From an uncultured Selenomonadales bacterium (GTDB taxonomy: Bacteria > Bacillota > Negativicutes > Selenomonadales > Selenomonadaceae), in assembly GCA_946183785.1 (NCBI GenBank), contig CAMHCS010000002.1:1-64000 (forward strand): DNA of 64,000 bases, in the 5' to 3' direction. Numbering within the stretch: position 1 is the first letter of the stretch; each line of letters opens with the position of its first letter. The position numbers and the translations under genes are program-made. Under the pieces are notes generated by a model that was not told the DNA's origin, did not search any database, and saw only the letters and a program-made list of their open reading frames with translations. Shown piece after piece: positions 35,171 through 45,967 of this stretch.

Positions 35171-36229
35171 CTATGATATTCTAATTTTTCCGCCGCCGAT
35201 GACGAAACCTTCGTCGTCATAGAATACCGCCGACTGTCCCGGCGTCGGCGCTCGGACGGGGGCGTCGAAAGCGATTGAGAGGAGTCCTTCCTCTGTCGTT
35301 TCCAGCGTCGCTGCCGCACCCTTGTGATTGTACCGAATTTTAACAAACGCCCGCACTTTTTTCCCGGGCGTGATGGATTCCACGCTCATGAAATGCAGAT
35401 CTCCGCAGAGAATCGACGAACGATAGAGCGCCGTTTCGCAGCCAACGACGACCTCATTTTTCCCCGCGTCGATTTTCGTCACATAGACGGGATAGCCGAG
35501 GGCAAGACCGAGCCCCTTTCGCTGCCCGACGGTATAATGCGTGATGCCTTTATGCGCGCCGAGGATATTCCCCGCCTCGTCGACAAAATTCCCCGGCGGA
35601 GGAATCGCCGCGTCCGCCGCGCTCTCTATATAATCCGCATAATCGCCCTCCGTGACGAAGCAGATTTCCTGCGAGTCCGGCTTTTGCGCCGCCGAAATCC
35701 CCGCCCGCGCAGCCATCTCCCGCACTTCTTCCTTATCATAGCCGCCCAGCGGCAGAAGCGTCCGGGCGAGCTGCTCCTGCGTCAGCCTGTACAGGACATA
35801 AGACTGATCCTTGCGAAGAGACGCCGCGCGACGGATTGCGTACCGACCGTTCGCGAGCCGTGCCGTCCGCGCATAATGCCCGGTAGCGACGTACTCCGCG
35901 CCAAGTTCGTCGGCAGCGGAGAGAAGCGCCGCCCACTTCACATGACGGTTGCACTCCACGCAGGGGTTCGGCGTCCTGCCGGAGAGATAATCTTCAATGA
36001 ACGGACGCGCCACGCATCTTTCAAAGTCAGCCGCCGCCCCGCGAACGTAATGGGTAATGCCCATTCGCAGCGCCATTTCCCGCGCATCCGCCATCTCGCA
36101 GCAGCGGCTGTCCTCGCCCGTCCATGTTTTCATCGTGACGCCGATGACCTCATACCCTGCTTCCTTCAGAAGATACGCCGCCGTCGCGCTGTCCACGCCG
36201 CCGGACATACCAATAATCACCCGGCTCAT
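35171..36229 (-). CDS. mnmA: tRNA-specific 2-thiouridylase MnmA
   Basis: Predicted 352-residue enzyme that thiolates U34 of Glu, Gln and Lys tRNAs. The PP-loop is GMSGGVDSATAAYLL. Catalytic cysteines are in NPCVECNRHVKW and in DSQEICFV. TGHYARTARL and GAHKGITHYTVGQRKGLG are family motifs. The extra Cys in NPCVEC (often Asp in other bacteria) is noted. ATG 36229 follows GAGGGG. A small unknown gene lies upstream on the same strand. Confidence 0.95.
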   Translation of the reverse strand: MSRVIIGMSGGVDSATAAYLLKEAGYEVIGVTMKTWTGEDSRCCEMADAREMALRMGITHYVRGAAADFERCVARPFIEDYLSGRTPNPCVECNRHVKWAALLSAADELGAEYVATGHYARTARLANGRYAIRRAASLRKDQSYVLYRLTQEQLARTLLPLGGYDKEEVREMAARAGISAAQKPDSQEICFVTEGDYADYIESAADAAIPPPGNFVDEAGNILGAHKGITHYTVGQRKGLGLALGYPVYVTKIDAGKNEVVVGCETALYRSSILCGDLHFMSVESITPGKKVRAFVKIRYNHKGAAATLETTEEGLLSIAFDAPVRAPTPGQSAVFYDDEGFVIGGGKIRIS

Positions 36230-36293
36230 GGCGACCCCTCGCCCTTCGCTGCCATGGCGATCCTTTTCAACCACTCCACAATCTTTTACGCCC

Positions 36294-36482
36294 CTATATC
36301 ATTCGTTCCTCCAGACACTGCTCGATCACTTCTTCGATCGCGTAACGCGTCATGTCGAGGGATTTGCCCTTATTCATGCACGCCTCGTAAAGCGCGTTCA
36401 GCATCTTCGAGGGCATTTTCCCGTCGCTCCGCGCCTCCGCGTATTGACGGCACATCGCCATGAATTCTTCGTCCTGCGCCAT
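36294..36482 (-). CDS. Small conserved-looking protein of unknown function
   Basis: Predicted 62-residue, all-helical acidic protein (MAQDEEFMAMCRQYAEARSD... KGKSLDMTRYAIEEVIEQC). It sits between the EF-G paralogue's terminator and mnmA on the same strand as both. A purine-rich stretch containing GGGGGCGA precedes the ATG. No motif recognised. Its codon pattern on this strand and clean intergenic fit support a real gene. Confidence 0.6.
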   Translation of the reverse strand: MAQDEEFMAMCRQYAEARSDGKMPSKMLNALYEACMNKGKSLDMTRYAIEEVIEQCLEERMI

Positions 36483-36513
36483 ACAGTCGCCCCCCGCTCA
36501 ACCTAAAACTCAC

Positions 36514-36550
36514 GTTAAAAAGGCCCCCGCCCCGGTCAAAGGGCAGGGGC
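36514..36550 (-). terminator. Terminator of the EF-G paralogue gene
   Basis: On the minus strand GCCCCTGCCC pairs with GGGGCGGGGGC, followed by CTTTTTAA. Confidence 0.85.
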
Positions 36551-36558
36551 GTTTCCAC

Positions 36559-38634
<2,076 letters not shown>

Positions 38635-38903
38635 TCCGATCCCTCCTACATTGGAAATGTCGTCTGTCATAGTGTACCGACATTTCTCGCGTATCTATAA
38701 TATTCTTCCTTTTTCAGACATTTCCTTCTTTTTTTTTGCAAAAACTGAAAGAAAATCGGCATGATAAAAATTAACAGCTATTCCGTAGCGTAGAGCTTTT
38801 AGAAAGTGTATAATAACTACGTACCTTTCCTTTACTGCTGGAAAGTTAAGTACTATTTAAGTACTATTTAAATAAAGCAACTATAAAGACCAGGTGAACA
38901 GAA
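38635..38903 (+). promoter_or_regulatory. AT-rich intergenic region upstream of the heptosyltransferase pair
   Basis: This 269-base stretch is far more AT-rich than the genes around it. It holds a TATAAT-like box near 38810 (GTGTATAATAAC) and, at 38846-38867, two exact tandem copies of TTAAGTACTAT. AGGTGAA precedes the ATG at 38904. The tandem repeat could be an operator (inference). No gene is seen. Confidence 0.5.
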
Positions 38904-40145
38904 ATGGAAACAAGCGTAGCGACGTCCGCACCGTCGCAGGAAAAAAAATACGTCAGCTTCAACCCGGGGCCCGTTTCTCTCGAAACGGGCCTCGAGGGCG
39001 TGAAGCTGGATTTCAACTACGGGGCGCGGGTGTTGTTTCCCGAAGGCAATTACCATGTGCGGTTCACCGACCTCGACACCAGCTCGATCCTATACGACGC
39101 GGATGTGTCGGGGGCTCTCGTGACCAGCACGAAGAAATATTATATCCATTTCCGGGTGGAGATATGGAAGGACGGCCAGCTCGCGCTGACCCACGATCTC
39201 GACCTGAAGGGGAAAAAGGTGCATATCCGCTTCCCGGTGGGTACCATCGGGGATATCATGGCTTGGTTCCCCTACGCCGAAGAGTTTAGAAAGAAGCACG
39301 GCTGCGACGTTTATTGCTCGATGAGCAGGAAGCTGGCTCCGCTGTTTGCGCCCGCGTATCCGAAGCTGCATTTCATCGCGCCGGAAACGGAGCCCGAGGG
39401 CTGCTACGCGACCTACTACATGGGCATCTTCTTTCCCGCCGACGACCGATTCCATCAGCCGACGGATTTCCGCGTGACGGGGCTGCAGCTCAATATCCCG
39501 TATATCCTCGGCCTCGACGTGGTGGAGCGGCGGCCGATGCTGACGCCGTCGAAGACACGGCCCATCGAAGAGCCCTACGTCTGCATCGCAGCCCAGGCCA
39601 CGAGTCAGGCCAAGTATTGGAACAATCCCCGGGGCTGGATCGAGACGGTGGATTTCCTGAAGGCGCTGGGCTACCGGGTGCTCTGCATCGACCGGGAAAA
39701 GGTCCACGGCTACGGGCGGCACTGGGACACGATCCCTTACGGCGCGGAGGATTTCACCGGCGACCGTCCCTTGCAGGAGCGCGTGGATTTCCTGGCCCAC
39801 GCCGACTTCTTCGTCGGACTGTCCAGCGGACTTTCCTGGATCGCATGGGGCGCGGGCACGCCCGTGGTGCTGATTTCGGGCTTCACATTACCCTACAATG
39901 AATTTTACACGCCTTACCGTGTTATCAATTACCACGTATGCAACGGCTGCTGGACGGACAGCAGCGAAGAGTTCGTCCACGCGGATTTCGGCTGGTGCCC
40001 GCGCCACGCGAATACGGAGCGGGAGTTCGAATGCACGCGGTTCATCAGCTCGGGACAGGTCTGTCAGACGATCGCGCGGCTGATGAAGGACTATAAGCTT
40101 GACCCGCAAAAAGGGCACAGGAGGCAACGACATGGAGCAAAATAA
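38904..40145 (+). CDS. Autotransporter O-heptosyltransferase (AAH/TibC family), copy 1
   Basis: Predicted 413-residue cytoplasmic glycosyltransferase. An N-terminal beta domain (about 1-110) precedes a GT-B-like domain with PYVCIAAQATSQAKYWNNPRGW, HADFFVGLSSGLSWIAWG and GTPVVLISGF. Four Cys near the end (CNGCW, GWCPRH, FECTRF) match the iron-binding site of TibC (family knowledge). These enzymes add heptose to Ser of autotransporter strand-loop-strand passengers. No autotransporter is in the window. The next gene overlaps by 14 bases and is a paralogue. Confidence 0.85.
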   Translation: METSVATSAPSQEKKYVSFNPGPVSLETGLEGVKLDFNYGARVLFPEGNYHVRFTDLDTSSILYDADVSGALVTSTKKYYIHFRVEIWKDGQLALTHDLDLKGKKVHIRFPVGTIGDIMAWFPYAEEFRKKHGCDVYCSMSRKLAPLFAPAYPKLHFIAPETEPEGCYATYYMGIFFPADDRFHQPTDFRVTGLQLNIPYILGLDVVERRPMLTPSKTRPIEEPYVCIAAQATSQAKYWNNPRGWIETVDFLKALGYRVLCIDREKVHGYGRHWDTIPYGAEDFTGDRPLQERVDFLAHADFFVGLSSGLSWIAWGAGTPVVLISGFTLPYNEFYTPYRVINYHVCNGCWTDSSEEFVHADFGWCPRHANTEREFECTRFISSGQVCQTIARLMKDYKLDPQKGHRRQRHGAK

Positions 40146-41382
40146 CGCGACGGGAAAAACGCCGTATATGACTTTTGATCCGCCGCAGACGCCGACGCAG
40201 GAGACGTCCGTCGAGGGGCTGCGGTTTGATTTCAACGCGGGGCTTCGGGTGTCGGTTCCGGAAGGGAATTACCGCGTGCGGTTCATCGACCGGGACGCGG
40301 CGCTGACCGTTTACGACGCGAAGGCGTCGGGCGTGATCGCGACGAGTACGAAGCGGTATTTCGTCAATTTCCGGCTCGAGGTCTACGAGACGCCGACGGA
40401 GGAAGAGCAGAAGGTCGCGAAGGCGAAAGAGGAACCGCTGGAGGAGAAGCTGGTCTTTTCCCATGATTACGACGCGAAGGGCAAAAAGGTATTGATGAAA
40501 TTTGCCGGCGCGGCCATGGGCGACCTTCTGGCGTGGTTCCCATACGCCGAGGCCTTTCGACTGACCCACGGCTGCGAGCTGTACGCCTGGATGGACAAAC
40601 GGTATATCGAGATCCTGCAGGCCGGCTATCCGGAGATTCATTTCCTCTCGCCGGAGGACGCGCGCCCCAAGGACCTCTACGCAACTTACTACATCGGCCT
40701 GTTCGCGCCGTGGGACAACCGTGATCTCCAGCCGACGGACTGGCGCGTGGTGGGGCTGCAGGCACACGGCGCCTATCTGCTCGGCGTGGAGCCTGTGGAG
40801 ACGCGGCCGCGGCTGACGCCGTCCTCCAAAGCGAAGAAGCTCCGCCCGAAAGAGCCGTATGTCTGCATCGCGACGCAGGCCACGGCCCAGTGCAAATACT
40901 GGAACAACGCGCAGGGCTGGATGGACGTCGTCGCGTACCTGAAGGAGCTCGGATATCGGGTGCTCTGCGTGGACAGGGAGCGGGTGACGACCAACGGCGT
41001 CTACGGCAATGCGATTCCCTATGGCGCGGAGGATTTCACCGGAGACAAGTCCCTGCAGGAGCGCGTCGATCTGATTTCCGGCGCGAAATTCTTTGTCGGA
41101 CTCGCCAGCGGACTGTCGTGGCTGGCGTGGGGCGCCGGCGTCCCGGTCGTGATGATCTCAGGATTTACGGCGCCGGGCACGGAGTTCTCGACGCCTTACC
41201 GCGTCCAGCAGTTCCACACCTGCCACAGCTGCGGCAACGACCAGCGAAACGAGCACAGATATGAGGATTTCGGCGCCTGCCCCCACCACCGGGGCACGGA
41301 CCGGGAATTCGAATGCACCCGCTGCATCTCGCCGGATTCGGTGAAGAAGACCATCGACCGGCTGCGGAAGGATTGGGAATAA
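40132..41382 (+). CDS. Autotransporter O-heptosyltransferase (AAH/TibC family), copy 2
   Basis: Predicted 416-residue paralogue of the preceding protein, with the same order of motifs: PYVCIATQATAQCKYWNNAQGW, FFVGLASGLSWLAWGAGVP, and the Cys cluster CHSCGN, GACPHHRG, FECTRC (one extra Cys). It has a charged insertion (ETPTEEEQKVAKAKEEP) near residue 90. GAGG precedes ATG 40132. The pair may act as a heterodimer or on different substrates (inference). Confidence 0.85.
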   Translation: MEQNNATGKTPYMTFDPPQTPTQETSVEGLRFDFNAGLRVSVPEGNYRVRFIDRDAALTVYDAKASGVIATSTKRYFVNFRLEVYETPTEEEQKVAKAKEEPLEEKLVFSHDYDAKGKKVLMKFAGAAMGDLLAWFPYAEAFRLTHGCELYAWMDKRYIEILQAGYPEIHFLSPEDARPKDLYATYYIGLFAPWDNRDLQPTDWRVVGLQAHGAYLLGVEPVETRPRLTPSSKAKKLRPKEPYVCIATQATAQCKYWNNAQGWMDVVAYLKELGYRVLCVDRERVTTNGVYGNAIPYGAEDFTGDKSLQERVDLISGAKFFVGLASGLSWLAWGAGVPVVMISGFTAPGTEFSTPYRVQQFHTCHSCGNDQRNEHRYEDFGACPHHRGTDREFECTRCISPDSVKKTIDRLRKDWE

Positions 41383-41388
41383 GAGAAA

Positions 41389-41434
41389 AAAGGGCTGCCC
41401 ATGAAATTTGTGCTTTCATGAGCAGCCCTTTCTC
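41389..41434 (+). terminator. Terminator after the heptosyltransferase pair
   Basis: AAAGGGCTGCCCATGAAA (41389-41406) pairs with TTTCATGAGCAGCCCTTT (41414-41431) with one mismatch. The stem resembles the terminator at 8814. It may also serve cysK from the other strand. Confidence 0.85.
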
Positions 41435-41440
41435 GATGGT

Positions 41441-42373
41441 TTACGCGTTGAAGAGGTCGGTGGAGAGATAGCGCTCGCCGGTGTCCGGCAGCAGGGCCAC
41501 GATGGTCTTGCCTTTGTTCTCGGGACGCTGGGCGAGCTTCACGGCGGCGGCCAGCGCCGCGCCGGAAGAAATGCCCACCAGCACGCCCTCGGCCCTGGCA
41601 AATTCACGCCCGAAGCGGAAGGCGTCCTCGTTGGAGATCGGCAGGATCTCGTCGTAGATCTTCGTGTCCAGCGTATCCGGCACGAAGCCCGCGCCGATCC
41701 CCTGAATCTTGTGCGGCCCGGCCTGCCCCTTGCTCAGCACCGGGGAGTCCTCCGGCTCCACCGCGACGATCCTGACCGAAGGCTTCTTTTCCTTCAGGTA
41801 CGCGCCGACGCCGGAAAGCGTGCCGCCGGTGCCGACGCCCGCGACGAAGATATCCACCGCGCCGTCGGTATCGTTCCAGACCTCCGGCCCCGTGGTCGCC
41901 CTGTGTGTCGCCGGATTGACCGGGTTCGTAAACTGGGACGGGATAAACGAGTCCGGCAGCTCCTTCGCCAGCGACTCGGCTTTCTCGATGGCGCCCTTCA
42001 TCCCCTTCGAGCCGTCGGTCAGGACAATCTCCGCGCCGTAAGCTTTCAACAGATTGCGCCGCTCGACGCTCATCGTCTCCGGCATAGTCAGGATGGCCCG
42101 ATAGCCGTGCGCAGCAGCTACGGCGGCAAGGCCGATGCCCGTATTGCCGCTGGTCGGCTCGATGATGACCGAGCCTTCCTTCAGGACGCCGCGCTTCTCC
42201 GCGTCCTCGATCATCGCCTTCGCGATGCGGTCCTTCACGCTGCCCGCCGGATTGAAATACTCGAGCTTCACGAGCAGATCGGCCTCGATCCCTTTTTCCC
42301 GGCCGAATTTGTTCGCTTTCAAAAGCGGCGTGCCGCCGATCAATTCCGTAATACTCTGATACACCTTGCCCAT
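41441..42373 (-). CDS. cysK: Cysteine synthase (O-acetylserine sulfhydrylase)
   Basis: Predicted 310-residue PLP enzyme. The PLP lysine is in [15 protein letters not shown], the substrate loop is [12 protein letters not shown], and the phosphate-binding loop is [10 protein letters not shown]. The family ending usually found in CysK that docks partner proteins is here STDLFNA. It makes cysteine from O-acetylserine and sulfide. It is divergent from a CymR-like repressor; in Bacillus CymR works in complex with CysK (established there). Confidence 0.95.
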   Translation of the reverse strand: MGKVYQSITELIGGTPLLKANKFGREKGIEADLLVKLEYFNPAGSVKDRIAKAMIEDAEKRGVLKEGSVIIEPTSGNTGIGLAAVAAAHGYRAILTMPETMSVERRNLLKAYGAEIVLTDGSKGMKGAIEKAESLAKELPDSFIPSQFTNPVNPATHRATTGPEVWNDTDGAVDIFVAGVGTGGTLSGVGAYLKEKKPSVRIVAVEPEDSPVLSKGQAGPHKIQGIGAGFVPDTLDTKIYDEILPISNEDAFRFGREFARAEGVLVGISSGAALAAAVKLAQRPENKGKTIVALLPDTGERYLSTDLFNA

Positions 42374-42426
42374 ATCCTATAACCTCCTTCAATTTTTAAC
42401 AAAACATAGCAAGTTAATATGTTTGC

Positions 42427-42455
42427 ATTGTAAATCATATTCCATAGTTTGTCAA
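42427..42455 (-). promoter_or_regulatory. cysK promoter
   Basis: Minus strand TTGACA (42455-42450), 17-base spacer, TACAAT (42432-42427). The AT-rich surrounding region between cysK and cymR is the expected place for a CymR operator, though I see no clean match to the Bacillus box. Confidence 0.7.
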
Positions 42456-42486
42456 TAGGTTTTTTAAAATACTGTAATTTCAATCC

Positions 42487-42515
42487 TTGACATTTCTTGC
42501 GCCTTCTTTTATCAT
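42487..42515 (+). promoter_or_regulatory. cymR promoter
   Basis: TTGACA (42487-42492), 17-base spacer, TATCAT (42510-42515), about 48 bases before the repressor start codon. Confidence 0.7.
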
Positions 42516-42562
42516 ATCACCTAGAATACTGATATGAAAACCTGACGTTGAAAAGAGGCGTA

Positions 42563-43009
42563 ATGATGAAGCTTTCGGCAAAAGGGCGGTACGGGCTGGC
42601 CGCGATGACGCAGCTCGCGATGAATTATCACGCGGGCGGGCCGGTGACAATCATCAAGATTTCCGAACGGCTCGGCATTTCAAAGATTTATCTGGAGCAG
42701 GTCTTCTCGCTCCTGAAGCGCGCAAAGCTGGTGCGCTCGATCAAGGGCTCCCAGGGCGGGTATCAGCTCGCGCGGGAACCGGAACGGATCACGGCATACG
42801 ACATTCTCGCGGCAATCGAGCTGGCGCTTTCCGAGACCACGGCGCCCGCTTTCGATAAATTGCCCGCGCTGGACGAGGCGCTGGCGAAAACGATTTACGA
42901 GCCGCTGGACACGGCAATCAGGGAGTCGCTGTCCTCGACGACGCTGGCCGAGCTGACGGCGGCCGCGGAACGGGAGAACCGCGAAGAAGTCATGATGTTC
43001 TACATTTAA
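42563..43009 (+). CDS. cymR: Rrf2-family regulator, CymR-like
   Basis: Predicted 148-residue repressor. It begins MKLSAKGRYGLAAMTQLAMN and has the winged helix ISERLGISKIYLEQVFSLLKR and SIKGSQGGYQLAREP. It has no Cys, so it does not carry an iron-sulfur cluster like IscR. The ending EEVMMFYI closely resembles that of Bacillus CymR. Together with its place beside cysK this supports control of cysteine metabolism. ATG 42563 or 42566 is possible after AAAAGAGG. Confidence 0.85.
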   Translation: MMKLSAKGRYGLAAMTQLAMNYHAGGPVTIIKISERLGISKIYLEQVFSLLKRAKLVRSIKGSQGGYQLAREPERITAYDILAAIELALSETTAPAFDKLPALDEALAKTIYEPLDTAIRESLSSTTLAELTAAAERENREEVMMFYI

Positions 43010-43025
43010 TCAGGAGGGAATGCAC

Positions 43026-43712
43026 ATGAACGTATGGAAAAAAACGGGCGCGGCGGCAGCCGCGGCACTGATGCTGCTGGGAACGCAGCCGGCCATGGCT
43101 GCCCGCGGACTGGCCGAGGACGAGATCGCGGCGGCGAAGATACAGGCGAACAAGCTGGTGCCGAAAAAGCGCGTCGATTTCGCTTATCGCTCCCACGCGG
43201 AGAGCCATATTACGGCGGCCACCGCCAAAGAGGCCGAAGGCTTCGAAGCCGAGGCGTATCTTTTGACGCCGTACTGTTATGTGATGAGCCTGCAGCTCGA
43301 GCAAGGGCGCACCGGGCACGTGGATTTCGCCGCGCTGGAAGAGGCGGCGAAGACGTATCAGCTTCGCCTGCGTCTCACCGGGCGGGGATTTGACAGAGCC
43401 AGTCTTTACCAGGCCAGAATCTCTGTCCGGCAGGGACCGATGTACGAGCTGACGCCGACGGCGCGCCGCTATACGACCGTCCAGAGGATCAAGGGCGACG
43501 CATTTTTAGGCGAAGGCTCCTGGAGCCGTGTGGGCGTCGTGCTGGACATCCCGGCGGAGCAGGTGAAGCCCGGCGTCCCCATCACCGTCACGATGCACGG
43601 GCTCGACAGCCTCTTCATCGAATTTGAGCCGCTGCACGAGGACGGCGCCTTCGACCAATACGATACAAAGTCGCCAGTCTTCGCATGGACGCCGCTGAAC
43701 GACAATCTTTGA
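43026..43712 (+). CDS. Secreted protein of unknown function
   Basis: Predicted 228-residue protein. Signal peptide with hydrophobic core GAAAAAALMLLG and cleavage near AMA-ARG. The mature part is rich in beta-type sequence (LRLRLTGRGFDRASLYQARISVRQG). No motif recognised. AGGAGGG precedes ATG 43026 (an ATG at 43020 is less well placed). It begins 16 bases after cymR and could share its transcript. Confidence 0.7.
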   Translation: MNVWKKTGAAAAAALMLLGTQPAMAARGLAEDEIAAAKIQANKLVPKKRVDFAYRSHAESHITAATAKEAEGFEAEAYLLTPYCYVMSLQLEQGRTGHVDFAALEEAAKTYQLRLRLTGRGFDRASLYQARISVRQGPMYELTPTARRYTTVQRIKGDAFLGEGSWSRVGVVLDIPAEQVKPGVPITVTMHGLDSLFIEFEPLHEDGAFDQYDTKSPVFAWTPLNDNL

Positions 43713-43759
43713 CCGGAGGGACGCAGGAAGTCCGGCGGCTATGCGTCGTTTCCCAAACA

Positions 43760-43796
43760 AAGACTGCCGCACGAATCCGTGCGGCAGTCTTTTTAC
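43760..43796. terminator. Terminator between two convergent unknown genes
   Basis: AAGACTGCCGCACG (43760-43773) pairs with CGTGCGGCAGTCTT (43778-43791) around AATC, followed by T residues on the plus strand. Confidence 0.88.
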
Positions 43797-43803
43797 TTGC
43801 GGG

Positions 43804-44166
43804 CTATTCTTCCAGCGTGAACTCGCCGCCGCCTTTCGGCAGGCTGTCGAGGGTCGGGTACTTCTTCACGAACTCGACGGGGCGGCTCCAGTCCACGTAA
43901 ATCTCCGTTTCCTCCCAAATCCGCGTCATCGCGATCTGGAAGCTCCTGACGTCCGCCAGCGGGTCGATGGTCTTCGTCTCAAAGTCCATCAGCGTCATGT
44001 TCGGCACGGCGATCTCATGCGTCGCCGAAAGGTACTCCTCCGTCTTTTTCTTCCCTTCCTCATCGAGAAGCGTAACGACAGCCCTGTGGGCGTCGCCGTC
44101 GAATTCCACATATCCGAGCGTATCCCCGTAATGAATCGCCACGCTGAATTTATTGTTCTGTTCCAT
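43804..44166 (-). CDS. Small protein of unknown function
   Basis: Predicted 120-residue acidic soluble protein (MEQNNKFSVAIHYGDTLGYV ... EFTLEE). The N-terminal MEQNN matches the heptosyltransferase copy 2 start only by chance as far as I can tell. ATG 44166 follows AAAGGAGA; an upstream ATG at 44190 is less likely. No motif recognised. Confidence 0.65.
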   Translation of the reverse strand: MEQNNKFSVAIHYGDTLGYVEFDGDAHRAVVTLLDEEGKKKTEEYLSATHEIAVPNMTLMDFETKTIDPLADVRSFQIAMTRIWEETEIYVDWSRPVEFVKKYPTLDSLPKGGGEFTLEE

Positions 44167-44309
44167 GTCCGTCTCCTTTGTTTGCTGCAATATCTAATCT
44201 ATTATAACCGTTTTCCGCTTTTTTGTCTGCTTTTATTTTCAAAAACCAAAACTGCGGGATTAATTTTGAAAAAATCTTCTAAAACCAGTGATTTCGCGCT
44301 TGTCAAGTC

Positions 44310-44338
44310 TTGTATACGTTTTCTCTTTGTGATATGAT
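44310..44338 (+). promoter_or_regulatory. Promoter of the 6S-like RNA
   Basis: TTGTAT (44310-44315), 17-base spacer, TATGAT (44333-44338). The predicted start about seven bases later coincides with the 5' end of the rod-like RNA. Confidence 0.6.
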
Positions 44339-44345
44339 GGGCACA

Positions 44346-44540
44346 TAAAGACGGAGCCGTCTGGGGTGTGCGTAAGCAAGTATAGGTGTCTAACCGACTT
44401 CTTCACAAAAGGGAGCCCGACTTGAGCCTGCGGCTGTTGGATCGTCCCGAACGAGGAACAAAAACAGGACTTAGGGCGCCCACCTGCACATGCAGGTTTA
44501 GGCATATAATTGTGTACGGCATTTTGGACTCCATCTTTGA
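44346..44540 (+). ncRNA. ssrS: 6S RNA (SsrS)-like
   Basis: A 195-base noncoding stretch with its own promoter and terminator. AAAGACGGAG (44347-44356) pairs with CTCCATCTTT (44529-44538) at nine of ten positions, closing one long rod, as in 6S RNA. Internal segments such as GGTGTCTAACCGAC, GGGAGCCC and ACTTAGGGCGCCCACCTG recall Firmicute 6S RNAs. 6S RNA mimics an open promoter and sequesters RNA polymerase (known). Identified by eye, without a covariance search. Confidence 0.75.
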
Positions 44541-44573
44541 ATGGGGATTGCGATCACGCAATCCCCATTCTTT
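44539..44573 (+). terminator. Terminator after the 6S-like RNA
   Basis: GAATGGGGATTGCG (44539-44552) pairs with CGCAATCCCCATTC (44557-44570), then TTTG. It may also end the convergent AEC transporter gene. Confidence 0.78.
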
Positions 44574-44576
44574 GCG

Positions 44577-45527
44577 TCACAGCACGCCCATTTCTTTGAA
44601 CAGCACGATCCAGCCGAAAATCGTCACGCAGGACAGGGCCGAGGTGAACACGACGCAGTTCCCGGCCAGGTCGGCGTCGCTGTCCATCTGCTGCGCCATG
44701 ACGAAGCCCGCGACGGCGCAGGGCGTCGCGAAAATGCTGATCAGCGTCGCGAACTCCATGCCGCGGAAGCCAAGCCACGCCGCCGTCGCCAATACGACGC
44801 CGGGGATCAGCAGGAGGCGCGAGAACACGCAGGCGGCAAGCTGGGCTTTATGTTCCTTCGTGGAGCCGAGGCGAAACGACGCGCCGAGGATAATCAACGC
44901 GATGGGCGTGGTCGCCGCCGTGATCTGCGCCAGCGGGCGAAGCACCGGCTTTGGCACGGGAATCCCCAGCAGCAGGAACGCCGCGCCAATCAACGCGCCG
45001 AGAATCATCGGGTTTTTCAGGACGTCAAGGAAGAGGTGCGGAAAGCTGACGCGCCCGCCCCGGAAAAACTCCAGCGTGAATACGCCGAGCACGTTGTAGA
45101 TCGGGACGACGACGGCGACCATCATAGTCGTGACCGCGATCTCATTGTCGCCGAACAGGTTCGCGATCAGCGGGATGCCCATCAATACGAAATTGCTGCG
45201 ATAGATCGCCTGGATCATCGCGCCGCGCCGTTTCGGTTTCTTCTCCGTCAGGCAGACGGCGGCGAAGGCGCAGACATAGACGACCGCCAGTGCGCCCAGC
45301 GCGAAGGCAATCAGCCGCGGGCGAAAGGTCGTCGCGATGTTCGTCGTATAAAGATTGTAAAACATCATGATCGAGAAGAACACGCGGAACACCATGCGGT
45401 TCACGCGCTTCAGCTCCGCCGCGTTCAGGAGGTCGAAATATTTGACCATGACGCCGATGAACATCAGGCAGAACATCGGCACTACCGCCTGGAACGCGAC
45501 GACGAGATTGGAAAAGTCGATGGGCAT
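44577..45527 (-). CDS. AEC family transporter (auxin efflux carrier-like)
   Basis: Predicted 316-residue inner membrane protein with about ten helices. Family features are FCLMFIGVMVKYFDLLN near the start, SNFVLMGIPLIANLFGD, KNPMILGALIGAAFLLLGIP, and TPIALIILGASFRLG. In bacteria such carriers move malate or other organic acids (family knowledge). Substrate unknown. Convergent with the 6S-like RNA gene. Confidence 0.85.
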   Translation of the reverse strand: MPIDFSNLVVAFQAVVPMFCLMFIGVMVKYFDLLNAAELKRVNRMVFRVFFSIMMFYNLYTTNIATTFRPRLIAFALGALAVVYVCAFAAVCLTEKKPKRRGAMIQAIYRSNFVLMGIPLIANLFGDNEIAVTTMMVAVVVPIYNVLGVFTLEFFRGGRVSFPHLFLDVLKNPMILGALIGAAFLLLGIPVPKPVLRPLAQITAATTPIALIILGASFRLGSTKEHKAQLAACVFSRLLLIPGVVLATAAWLGFRGMEFATLISIFATPCAVAGFVMAQQMDSDADLAGNCVVFTSALSCVTIFGWIVLFKEMGVL

Positions 45528-45760
45528 ACCGTTTCATTCTTTCCTGTAAATAATTATTTCTGTCCAATTATAACGCATTCGTTCCGGTTTTGCCACAGGC
45601 AAAACCTCCTCTGTCGGCGTTTCAACGAAGCATAAGATATATACGCATCGCCTGTTATTTGCAAATACTCCACGTATAGAAGATGGGGACATTTTGGGCC
45701 GAGTTATAAGTGTTTGGGGTTAAAATCGCAAGAGATATGATATAATCTGAACGGGGTGAT

Positions 45761-45967
45761 ATGATGGCAATCCAATCGAAACGCCGCGCGGTGGTGGACA
45801 CGTCGCTTTGCGTGGCCTGCGGCGCGTGCATGGAGGTCTGCCCGCGGGGCGCTATCACCGTGTGGAAGGGCAGCTATTCCGTAGTGGACGACGCGCTCTG
45901 CATCGGCTGCGGCCTCTGCGCGAAGGAGTGCCCGGCCTCCGTCATACGGGTGGAGGCGCGGCCATGA
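45761..45967 (+). CDS. Two-cluster ferredoxin
   Basis: Predicted 68-residue protein with two 4Fe-4S motifs: CVACGACMEVCPRG and CIGCGLCAKECPAS. It ends in an ATGA overlap with the NapH-like gene, so the two make one electron-transfer unit. A TATAAT box lies near 45740. Start at ATG 45761 or 45764. Confidence 0.88.
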   Translation: MMAIQSKRRAVVDTSLCVACGACMEVCPRGAITVWKGSYSVVDDALCIGCGLCAKECPASVIRVEARP

